Assembly (NCBI GenBank): GCA_025642065.1
Contig: JAODUP010000330.1
Coordinates: 184,501-248,500, forward strand
DNA from: Paralvinella palmiformis
Lineage: Eukaryota > Annelida > Polychaeta > Terebellida > Alvinellidae
DNA: 64,000 bases
Direction of reading: 5' to 3'
Of this stretch, positions 9,951 to 20,060 are shown piece after piece (positions within the stretch are counted from its first letter, which is position 1; every line of letters starts with the position of its first letter). Under the pieces are notes generated by a model that was not told the origin of the DNA, did no database searches, and saw nothing but the letters and a program-made list of their open reading frames with translations. Made by a program: the position numbers and the translations under genes.

Positions 9951-11330
9951 GGGAGCCCTAAGACATATTTAAGTGCAGCTCTTTGTGCTATTTCTATGTG
10001 TTTAATTGCTGTTTTAGATGCAAGTAGGTAGATTGGGGCCGCATAAAGAAGTATGGATTGAATTAAGGCTTTATAAATATTAATAAGATTTTTTGTGTTT
10101 ATTCCTACTTTAACATTAGAAATAGTTTTTATTATGTTTAGTCGAGAGTAGATTTTTTGTTTTGTTTCTAGTGCGTGTTTGTTGAAATTGAGGTGGTTGT
10201 CTATGATGACCACTAAGTATTTGTATTGTTTGACTATTTCAATGTCTTGTTTGTCTATATGGAAGGTGTTGTGTTGTTTTGAATTGGTGTTGAAGGCAAT
10301 TATTTTAGTTTTGGCGGTGGAGAAAAATAGACCTAGGTCATTGGCTTTAGATGTTGTTGTGTCGAGGGCGGTTTGTAGTTTTTTGGCCGGCCTTGGGCCG
10401 TGTGAAATAATAGCTATGTCGTCGGCATAAGCCAGGATGTCGACACATGGGGGTAATGATGTGGAGATTAGTGCTGTAATTAGGGCGTTAAATAGTGTAG
10501 GTGAGAGGGCGGAGCCCTGTGGGGAGCCTGTAGTAAGCGGGTGTGAGTCAGATTTTACCCCTTGAAATGTAACAAATTTTTCTATTGTCTAGGAAGTCTT
10601 CTACCCACGATATTATTCTTCCCTTGGTCCCCAGGGAGATTAATGCGTCTAAGATGACGATGTGGTTAGCCCTTTCAGAGGCTTTGTCTAGATCCAGAAA
10701 GGCAGTGTAGACTGTACCGGATCAGATTTATTTTCTTCCGTTGGTGATTAAGTTTACTAAATGTAGAATTTGGTCGACAGTTGACCTTTTTGGTCTGGGG
10801 AGTTTAAATATCAGTCTGGTGAGAATTAGCCTCTCCATGATTTTTAGTGTTGTATGGAGGAGAGATATTGGTCTCTGGCCTCTGCCACCAGGCTTAGGGA
10901 TAGGAACGACTATTGAGGTTTTCCAGAGTCTGGGAATTCGTCCTTCTCTCCAGGATTGGTTAAAGAGATTTAGAAGTCTAACTTTGAAAGAAGGGGGAGA
11001 TTTGGAGTACAAGATGTATGTAAGTTTGTCTTCTCCAGGGGCGGAGTTTTTTGGTGCTGATAAAACTGTTTCCAGTTCGTGTGGGTGTGAAAGGGGTGTC
11101 GGTGTCTGCGTGTTCACTTTTTGCTAGATATATTGAGTGCAGTCTGTCTGGTTGTTGTTTTTCTAGAGCTGATTTGACCTCTTCGGGTAAGTTTTGATGG
11201 TCAGCTCTAGTGGCGAAGTGGTGTGCTATTTTGTTTGCTTCTTCTTTGGGGTTGATTACTTTAGGTTGGGAAAATTTACCCCGGATTTTTTTAATCTCGC
11301 GCCAAATTTTCGCCGAGCCCATGTCCCCGG
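9950..11330 (-). pseudogene. I-type LINE ORF2: reverse transcriptase domain
   Basis: The minus strand encodes 'SAPGEDKLTYILYSKSPPS', 'IPRLWKTSIVVPIPKPGG', 'RPISLLHTTLKIMERLI', a palm segment 'AFLDLDKASERANH', the catalytic box 'ILAYADDIAIISHG' near 10430-10390, and the thumb region through 9917. These correspond to RT blocks in the usual order. At least three frame changes occur, around 11000, 10730 and 10575. The catalytic YADD is preserved, so decay is recent or moderate. Confidence 0.88.
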
Positions 11331-11333
11331 GTA

Positions 11334-12003
11334 GTAGTAGTAGTATTTATTTCCAATTTCAATATCAAATAACGTATACATAATGCAATTTACAAGTATA
11401 TTACATATAAAGAAATTGGGGGACCAATGTAGCCGAAGCTGTCTTCCCATTGGCCCCGAACAATCATAGCTAATAATAGTCAGCTCGATAAAACGCCGTT
11501 TGTGTATTTGCAAGTCTGGTCGTGTGTCTATAGGAATTATGTGGACTAGGTACCAAGGAATCATATAATTACCTAGACATGTGTACATCGACAACAATAA
11601 GGGTTGTTGCATTTTACAGATGCTGAGTAAGTAGCTAAGATGTAACTTTTCAGGGTTTTCTTAGTTTTTGATCTTGAATTACAAGTGAAAAGGATACTAT
11701 TCCAATTGTTCCTTATAATGGGAAAATTGACTAACGGCAACTTACTGGATAGTGCAGAGTTACATCGAGGTACATGCATATGACTAGATTGCCTTGTCAC
11801 GCGATTTTCCAGTACCTCAGAATTTAGACGGAATAGGCCATCGAAGGATATAGGAAGTCTCTTGTTAATAAAGTCATCCATGAACAAACATACGTGGTAT
11901 TGATACATGTCACTTAATTTTAAGATTTCACAATTTTTGAATAAGGGATCGGTATGATTGTTATAACCCGCATTATTATACGAGTTGTTTGCACCAACTG
12001 TCA
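11334..12003 (-). pseudogene. 3' end of another LINE inserted in the I-type LINE
   Basis: A 143-codon minus frame (11573-12004) contains 'HTDPLFKNCEILKLSDMYQY', 'FINKRLPISFDGLFRLNSEV' and 'RVTRQSSHMHVPRCNSALSS'. This is the C-terminal tail typical of CR1/Jockey-group ORF2 proteins downstream of the RT. A 3' untranslated part then ends in 'ggaaataaatactactacta'. It splits the host LINE between its endonuclease and RT. No clear target duplication is seen at the two junctions (about 11333 and 12004). Confidence 0.8.
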
Positions 12004-12004
12004 A

Positions 12005-13060
12005 ATTGGTCCTCTTTAATTGTGTGAAGTCGTCGTCTCGCTTCTCGTTGAGCTGCTCTTAGTTCTGCTCTATTTTCAGATGTCGGGTGAGCTTTAAAAA
12101 CTGTTGTCAGTTTACTGACTTCTTTGGTCCATCTCCTTGCTTCTGGTGTTAAGAAGGAGCGAGGACGTCTCGGGCGATTTTGGAGGACTATGGGGATGGC
12201 TGCTGTTGCGGCTTCGTTAATATCGTCAGTTAATTTATGAAGTAGGTCATCTAGAGATAGATTATTGTCGGTGTCGTCGACAAATAATTCATGTAGTCAG
12301 TCTGGAAATTGTTTCCAGTTTGCTTTGTCGGTGTCCCATTTGGGTTGTCCTAGGCTTTCTGGTACGTTCGTGAAAGCCTCAGATAGTACTATAACAGTGG
12401 CTATGTGGTCTGAGGTTAGAGCTTCTAATTGGCTCCAGTCTGCTATGGCCGCAACTTCAGGGGAAGCTATGGCAAGATCGAGGGTCGACCCATATAGACA
12501 GTGGTGGGGACTTTGGGATCATTTAATAATATAGCGTCACAGTCACTTATTTGTTGTTGTAAATGTTGTCCTGGTCTGGTGTTTTTTGAGCCCCATGTTG
12601 TAGTATTGGTATTGAGATCGCTTGTTATTAAGTAATGTTTATATGAATTTGTTGCTTGTTGTATATCATATAGATGATTAAGGGAGACGTATGTATTAAT
12701 TAATTGGAAGGGACCGCTTTTAAAGCCGGTTATTTCAGTGGTGATTGATTGCCAATCACTGGAGGAGTTAAATTGGGGGGACGCGTTGTGTGGTATGTTA
12801 TTATGTATTGCAGTTATGAGTCCTCTGGATACAGTATCTGAATTCTTTGTGTGAGGACTGTGGTAGATAGTGTATCCAGGAATTTTTATTGAATATTTAG
12901 TGTTTGTAAGAGTTTCTTGTAGTAATACTATGTCTGGTTGTTTGTCTTGGATGGCTGCAATTAGGCTATTTTTGTTGCAGTGGAAGCCTCGGATGTTCCA
13001 GGAGATGATGTTGAGATCTCTCCCGAGCTGTCCTTTGCGTTCACTGGGGTGTGTTGTTTT
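12005..13060 (-). pseudogene. I-type LINE ORF2: APE endonuclease domain
   Basis: The minus strand reads 'LNIISWNIRGFHCNKNSLI', 'QPDIVLLQETLTNTKYSIKI', 'SRGLITAIHNNIP', 'LITSDLNTNTTTWGS' and 'ALTSDHIATVIVLSEAF' in order. These match the Asn, Glu, Asp/Asn and Asp-His blocks of apurinic-type endonucleases that nick the target DNA for LINE insertion. Stops interrupt the frame. The C-terminal linker is cut by the insertion at 11334-12003. Confidence 0.82.
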
Positions 13061-13095
13061 GTGGGTGTTGGTTTTGTTTGTGCTGTTTGCGGTGT

Positions 13096-13976
13096 TTATG
13101 GTGTTGTTTTGGCTGACCTCAGCGCCACTTCCAGGATCGAGTCCAAGACCTGGGTCGATCCGACCTCTTCCTGGACCTTGGTTAGGTCCTTCTCTGCCTT
13201 TGACAGCAGATATTTGGGCAGTTTCTGGATCAGATCCGTGAGCGTTGCTGTGGTGGGGTCTGTCCGTGTTGTTGTTAGTGTCTGCATTGTTTGTATTGGT
13301 GTTGTCTGTTGCTGTATGTGTTTTTGTTTTTTTTGTAATGTGGGAAGTCTGTCTCCGACAATAGTGCCGGCGCTATTTGGGGAGGGTGGTGTGTAGTTGT
13401 TTGTGGGGGTGGTTTTGTTTTTAATGCCCACGGAGCCGGGGCTGTAACTGCTGCCTGGGGGGGTCTTTGGCGGGGCTGAACTCCCAGCCTCTTCTGCAGA
13501 TTCTGGACGGTCTCCTTCCTGGCCGGACACCGTTTGTAGGCTGCCATGTGGCTTCCGCCGCAGTTGATGCAACGCGGCATTCCGGCCTTCTTGCAGCACA
13601 CAAAATGCTGACCCGCTTCCTTCGGACCCTGCTTTCCACAGTGGTAGCACCGGGCTCTGGTCTTGCAGTGCTTCGCGGTGTGATTCCACCTGTGGCACCG
13701 GAAGCACCGTGGAGGGTCCCTGACGAAAGGTCTCACGGGCAGCATTCCACACAGAGGGATCCTGAAGGAGTCCTCCGGTTTCTTCTCCGTCATGAAAGAA
13801 ACCGATCTGGTGGGGGTATCCCCCTTGAGGAGTCTGGTGACCTCCGTCACCCCGAATGTTTTTGCGATAAACTCTAGGGGGATGTCCTGAGGCACACCTG
13901 ACAGTACATATTTTTGAGGCCCTATTGTCCTGTTTATAGGCCGGAACTCTACCGGCTTTCCCGCCAGCTCCTTCAT
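13096..13976 (-). pseudogene. I-type LINE ORF1 with zinc knuckles
   Basis: Starting at the ATG at 13976 the frame begins MKELAGKPVEFRPINRT and reaches three CCHC-type knuckles: 'CFRCHRWNHTAKHC', 'CYHCGKQGPKEAGQHFVCC' and 'CINCGGSHMAAYKRCP'. A Pro/Gln-rich linker and 'ETDFPHYKK' follow. This frame stops at 13275, while the next frame stays open to 13096 with a plausible helical C-terminus (TDLIQKLPKYLLSKAEKDL). A frameshift near 13350 is therefore likely. The protein would bind LINE RNA in the cytoplasmic particle. The start lies 14-40 bp from the end of the 49-bp array. Confidence 0.85.
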
Positions 13977-14000
13977 GTCGGACAATCGCTGGTTTGTTTA

Positions 14001-17000
14001 GAGTCGATAAAAGCGTAACAATAACATTAGTGACAGTCACTATTACATCGACATAAATAAATAAATGTAAACAATAACATTAGTGACAATCACTATTACG
14101 TCGACATAAATAAGTGTAAACAATAACATTAGTGACAATCACTATTACGTCGACACAAATAAGTGTAAACAATAACATTAGTGACAATCACTATTACGTC
14201 GACATAAATAAGTGTAAACAATAACATTAGTGACAATCACTATTACGTCGACATAAATAAGTGTAAACAATAACATTAGTGACAATCACTATTAGAGTCG
14301 ATAAAAGCGTAACAATAACATTAGTGACAATCACTATTACGTCGACATAAATAAGTGTAAACAATAACATTAGTGACAATCACTATCGACATAAATAAGT
14401 GTAAACAATAACATTAGTGACAATCACTATTACGTCGACATAAATAAGTGTAAACAATAACATTAGTGACAATCACTATTACGTCGACATAAATAAGTGT
14501 AAACAATAACATTAGTGACAATCACTATTACGTCGACATAAATAAGTGTAAACAATAACATTAGTGACAATCACTATTACGTCGACATAAATAAGTGTAA
14601 ACATTAACATTAGTGACAATCACTATTACGTCGACATAAATAAGTGTAAACAATAACATTAGTGACAATCACTATTACGTCGACATAAATAAGTGTAAAC
14701 AATAACATTAGTGACAGTCACTATTACATCGACATAAATAAGTGTAAACAATAACATTAGTGACAGTCACTATTACATCGACATAAATAAGTGTAAACAA
14801 TAACATTAGTGACAGTCACTATTACATCGACATAAATAAGTGTAAACAATAACATTAGTGACAATCACTATTACATCGACATAAATAAGTGTAAACAATA
14901 ACATTAGTGACAATCACTATTACATCGACATAAATAAGTGTAAACAATAACATTAGTGACAGTCACTATTACGTCGACATAAATAAGTGTAAACAATAAC
15001 ATTAGTGACAATCACTATTACGTCGACATAAATAAGTGTAAACAATAACATTAGTGACAATCAATTACGTCGACATAAATAAGTGTAAACAATAACATTA
15101 GTGACAATCACTATTACGTCGACATAAATAAGTGTAAACAATAACATTAGTGACAATCACTATTACGTCGACATAAATAAGTGTAAACAATAACATTAGT
15201 GACAGTCACTATTACGTCGACATAAATAAGTGTAAACAATAACATTAGTGACAATCACTATTACGTCGACATAAATAAGCGTAAACAATAACATTAGTGA
15301 CAATCACTATTACGTCGACATAAATAAGTGTAAACAATAACATTAGTGACAATCACTATTACATCGACATAAATAAGTGTAAACAATAACATTAGTGACA
15401 GTCACTATTACATCGACATAAATAAGTGTAAACAATAACATTAGTGACAGTCACTATTACGTCGACATAAATAAGTGTAAACAATAACATTAGTGACAGT
15501 CACTATTACGTCGACATAAATAAGTGTAAACAATAACATTAGTGACAATCACTATTACGTCGACATAAATAAGTGTAAACAATAACATTAGTGACAATCA
15601 CTATTACGTCGACATAAATAAGTGTAAACAATAACATTAGTGACAATCACTATTACGTCGACATAAATAAGTGTAAACAATAACATTAGTGACAGTCACT
15701 ATTACGTCGACATAAATAAGTGTAAACAATAACATTAGTGACAGTCACTATTACGTCGACATAAATAAGTGTAAACAATAACATTAGTGACAATCACTAT
15801 TACGTCGACATAAATAAGTGTAAACAATAACATTAGTGACAGTCACTATTACATCGACATAAATAAGTGTAAACAATAACATTAGTGACAGTCACTATTA
15901 CATCGACATAAATAAGTGTAAACAATAACATTAGTGACAGTCACTATTACATCGACATAAATAAGTGTAAACAATAACATTAGTGACAGTCACTATTACA
16001 TCGACATAAATAAGTGTAAACAATAACATTAGTGACAATCACTATTACATCGACATAAATAAGTGTAAACAATAACATTAGTGACAATCACTATTACATC
16101 GACATAAATAAGTGTAAACAATAACATTAAAGTGACAATCACTATTACATCGACATAAATAAGTGTAAACAATAACATTAGTGACAATCACTATTACATC
16201 GACATAAATAAGTGTAAACAATAACATTAGTGACAATCACTATTACATCGACATTAATAAGTGTAAACAATAACATTAGTGACAATCACTATTACATCGA
16301 CATAAATGAGTGTAAACAATAACATTAGTGACAATCACTATTACATCGACATAAATGAGTGTAAACAATAACATTAGTGACAATCACTATTACATCGACA
16401 TAAATAAGTGTAAACAATAACATTAGTGACAGTCACTATTACGTCGACATAAATAAGTGTAAACAATAACATTAGTGACAATCACTATTACGTCGACATA
16501 AATAAGTGTAAACAATAACATTAGTGACAATCACTATTACGTCGACATAAATAAGTGTAAACAATAACATTAGTGACAATCACTATTACATCGACATAAA
16601 TAAGTGTAAACAATAACATTAGTGACAATCACTATTACATCGACACAAATAAGTGTAAACAATAACATTAGTGACAATCACTATTACATCGACATAAATA
16701 AGTGTAAACAATAACATTAGTGACAATCACTATTACATCGACATAAATAAGTGTAAACAATAACATTAGTGACAGTCACTATTACATCGACATAAATAAG
16801 TGTAAACAATAACATTAGTGACAGTCACTATTACATCGACATAAATAAGTGTAAACAATAACATTAGTAACAATCACTATTACATCGACATAAATAAGTG
16901 TAAACAATAACATTAGTGACAATCACTATTACGTCGACATAAATAAGTGTAAACAATAACATTAGTGACAATCACTATTACGTCGACATAAATAAGTGTA

Positions 17001-17075
17001 AACAATAACATTAGTGACAATCACTATTACATCGACATAAATAAGTGTAAACAATAACAAGTGCAATGAACATTA
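14001..17075. repeat. 49-bp tandem array, about 62 units, upstream of the LINE
   Basis: The unit is GTCGACATAAATAAGTGTAA, then ACAATAACATTAGTGACAAT, then CACTATTAC. It holds the dyad TAGTGACARTCACTA, a GTCGAC palindrome and GTAAACAATA. Two positions vary in blocks: ACGTCGAC/ACATCGAC and GACAATC/GACAGTC. An atypical junction unit with 'gagtcgataaaagcgtaaca' sits next to ORF1 (14001) and again at 14294. The last unit at the right is divergent (17058-17075). The array lies between the I-type LINE ORF1 and the 3' end of the CR1-type LINE, both on the minus strand. It may be the 5' monomer array of the former, a 3' tail of the latter, or an independent satellite. Confidence 0.97.
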
Positions 17076-17135
17076 CATATGATATGATTTTATACAAATG
17101 AAATATTTATGATAAAATGATATGATAAAAATATT

Positions 17136-18693
17136 TCACCTATTAATAATATTACATTGTAGGCATGATCCACATTTACAGGATGGTACCCAATCATGAA
17201 GAAGGGTCTTAAAACTACTAAAGCTTCGGGCATTTCGTATTATATTTGGCAACTTATTCCAATAAAATGGTGCAGAATAGGTAAAAGAATTCTTACCATA
17301 CTTGACGGTTTTATATTGTGGGATACATATATTATTATCAGATCTTAAATTAATTTGTATATTTTTTGGTTTAATCAGAGCATTTAGATACAGCGGATAC
17401 TTGTCATGTGAAATTTTATATACAGCTTCCATAAACTTTCTAATCCGTACAACATATAGTGGGTGTTTATTACAATTTTCTAGTAATAATTTATAGGAAC
17501 TGTTGAAGTCCAACTTAATAAATCGTAGTGCTTTTTCTTGAAGCTTTTCAATTTTATATGTGTTACATTTACTAGAGAAGTGCCATACAACAGAACAATA
17601 ATTAAAATAACATTCGATAAAACTATTATAAAGTAAAAACTTACTTGGCTCATCAAGTACATTACATAATCTAGCCAGTACATTAATTTGATTTCCTGCT
17701 TTCTGACAAAGTTTGGATGTATGAGTATCAAAATTTAATTCACTATCTAAGTTTAACCCCAGAATCTTGACATTATTCTGTGGAACAATATCATGTTTTC
17801 CTATCTTAAAACTATCTAAATTTTCATTTTTTCCAAAAACAATACATTGAAACTTATCAGGATTAACCATCATATTATTACTCTCAAACCATGTGATCAC
17901 ATTGTTTACATTGCGTACTACTTTATCCTTGACGGACTCATAATCATAGCCAGAACAGACAAATGTGTTGTCATCAGCGTAATTGTATACATCAACGTCA
18001 TCTTCTAATATAAATAACATATCATTAGTAAACACATTATAAGACTGAGGACCCATAAGGGATCCCTGAGCAGCACCTTTGTAAACATTTTCCCATTCAC
18101 TTTTAATACTACCCAATTTTACTCGTTGTTTACGATCTCGATAGTAACTGAGAAATAATTCACATGCAGATTGTGATAAGCCATATGCTCGTAGTTTAGA
18201 TATAAATAATTTATAGGGTATACAATCAAAAGCACGAGAGAGATCCATTAGGACAACACACACTACTTTACCTGTTTCTATTGATTTCTTTATATTTTCA
18301 ACCAGACGTAAGAGAACAGTTTCACAACTATGTCGTTGTCTAAACCCAGATATATAGGGGCTAAAAACCTTTTCAAAATATACCGACACCTGATTTACAA
18401 TTTCTTTCTCAAAAATCTTTGACATACTGGGTAGAATGCTGACTGGTCTATAGTTTGAAACATCTAGATTGTTTCCCTTCTTGTGAATAGGACATATTTC
18501 CGCATATTTTAGAAAACTTGGGAATGTACATGTTGTTAGTGACATATTCAATAAATAACATATTTGATTACATAATATATTTGATCCCATTTTTAATAAT
18601 TTAGCAGGCAATGTATCATACCCAGTGGCTTTATTGGTTTTTAAATTACACAAATGTGACTTAACTACATCAATACTTACATCAAAGACTATT
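17136..18693 (-). CDS. CR1-type LINE ORF2: intact RT and C-terminal domain
   Basis: A continuous frame of 505 codons from 18653, extendable upstream to about 18693 ('VFDVSIDVVKSHLCNLKTNK'), encodes an APE-type LINE reverse transcriptase. Visible blocks are 'NKATGYDTLPAKLL', 'YRPVSILPSMSKIFEK', 'YISGFRQRHSCETVLL', 'VVLMDLSRAFDCIPYKLFIS', 'GAAQGSLMGPQSYNVFTNDM' and the catalytic 'VYNYADDNTFV'. Then follow 'ILGLNLDSELNFDTH' and a C-terminal Cys motif 'HDWVPSCKCGSCLQC'. The usual QGS-x-LGP reads GSLMGP. The frame has no internal stop, which suggests recent activity, but its 5' half is cut off by the P-like insertion, so the protein cannot be made whole. Confidence 0.9.
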
Positions 18694-18694
18694 T

Positions 18695-20060
18695 ATAACA
18701 AGACGTGTTACTTCGCGTTTTAACATGGGACGCCATTTTGAATTCATGGAGCGCCAGGGCCCTAGCGACCGGAGGTAGATTGTCACGGACAGCTCCCTTC
18801 GTTAACATGGCGTCTAATGGCACTGGTTCATTCTGCGCCGCTTTCGGCTGCAGTAACAAAAAAAGGTATACACAAATAAAGACATCCCCGAAAGGAAATG
18901 AAAGCTAGTGTAAAAATTTGATATGATCTTTTTTTTTAAATAAAGGATATTTAAAAAATAAGCATAACAATTTGAAGTAGACACGCCCCTACTTGACATG
19001 ACCCAAGCAGTAGGCCCAAGCAGGATCTATCTAGATCTATATTTGTTTCAGACAAAATATGATTAAATTTTATTGAACAATATCAATCTATTAATCACAA
19101 AATGGGTATGTAAGATATACATAAGCTTACAGTTACATGTACTAAAGTCATTGAAGATGTTATGGGCGGGTATTTGTTATTGTTAATAATATAATTAGAC
19201 TTCTAAAATGATCACCTGCATCCATATTTATTTTTAAACGTAAGCAATTGGTACTTATTGATATTTATGAACTTCTATTTATAATTTACATATTATGAAA
19301 TTAATTGTTAAATACCTCAACTAGTGGTAGAAACATTAATTTTGTTATTTTTTCTATTGACAGAAGTAAAAGATGGGTTATTAATTGTTGTCGTTCAGAT
19401 ATATGATTAGGAAAGATTTAAATTACTTGAATACTAATTGTAGAATGTATGATATGCATTTCAATGAAACGGAATTCATGAACGAGACAACTTATCTAGA
19501 ATGCTATTCCAACTATTTTTGATGTATACCAAATCCACCACATGCATCCACTGAAATCAAAGAGGAAGGTATTAACAGCTAGGAGACCTATACAGGAGAC
19601 AGGGCCAGCTGTGATGATAATTAATATTTATAAATATTAATGGTGAAAATTGGTATAATAAAATTAATTAAATAAGAAACAAGGCATCAAACCCATGAAA
19701 TTTTGTCAGCCCATTTCATATCTTAATACAAAAAAGGATTTCCAGCACCTGAATTAGTATTTGAATGTTCAGCTCATGTGCTTTAATTGGTATACTTCTC
19801 TTTATAACTTAAATGTTTATCAAATCAAATTCTTTAACCAACCTGAAAAAAGGAAAACATGTGTTTACACATTGTGTATGCACTTGGTTCAAGTTATTGT
19901 TTTACAAGGTATTGTTCTATTTCAGTCCTTGAAGTTCTGTGATGATGAGATACCATGTAAACAGGTCAATCTCTTGGTTACAGATTTACTGGTGTTACCT
20001 GTTACAGTAGTCAATGCATGTGTCTATTACATATCTGGGTATATTCTGTCTAACTTTAAA
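18695..20060 (+). mobile_element. Decayed P-like (THAP-type) element inserted in LINE ORF2
   Basis: This plus-strand insert splits the LINE ORF2 between 'NDYFTNMAKD' (right side) and 'VFDVSIDVVK' (left side). A first exon encodes 'MASNGTGSFCAAFGCSNKK' (ATG at 18810), the start of a THAP zinc finger, and ends at a donor 'aaaaag|gtatac'. After an acceptor 'tattgacag' near 19362 comes 'SKRWVINCCRSDI', then in another frame 'DLNYLNTNCRMYDMHFNETE', which is the rest of the THAP domain. One zinc-binding Cys is replaced by Tyr (CRMYDMHF). A later frame (19761-20090) ends in 'NACVYYISGYILSNFKQF', resembling the AGY region near the end of P/THAP9 transposases. No terminal repeats or target duplication were identified. 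Confidence 0.65.

Larger units (their letters stand above)
7860..13990 (-). mobile_element. Near-complete I-type LINE with RNase H
   Basis: Read on the minus strand the order is ORF1 with zinc knuckles (13976 down to about 13096), APE endonuclease (about 13060-12010), reverse transcriptase (about 11330-9950), RNase H (about 9700-9150) and a Cys/His C-terminal motif (about 8930). An RNase H after the RT is typical of I-group LINEs. Two insertions interrupt it: a LINE 3' end at 11334-12003 and an inverted-repeat element at 8105-8916. Sequence below 8105 is probably its 3' region, but that is inferred. A 49-bp tandem array abuts its 5' side. Frameshifts make it inactive as it stands, although the RT catalytic box is intact. 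Confidence 0.85.

Noticed and set aside
9180..11127. Plus-strand ORFs at 9180-9395, 9762-10031, 10179-10430 and 10741-11127
   Set aside because: They are antisense to the RT and RNase H regions of the I-type LINE, whose motifs read clearly on the minus strand.
13467..13877. 136-codon plus-strand ORF
   Set aside because: Antisense of the zinc-knuckle region of the LINE ORF1. The minus frame has clear CCHC motifs.
14001..17075. CRISPR-like repeat array
   Set aside because: The 49-bp units are directly tandem with no unique spacers, and the context is eukaryotic with LINEs. It is a satellite-type array.
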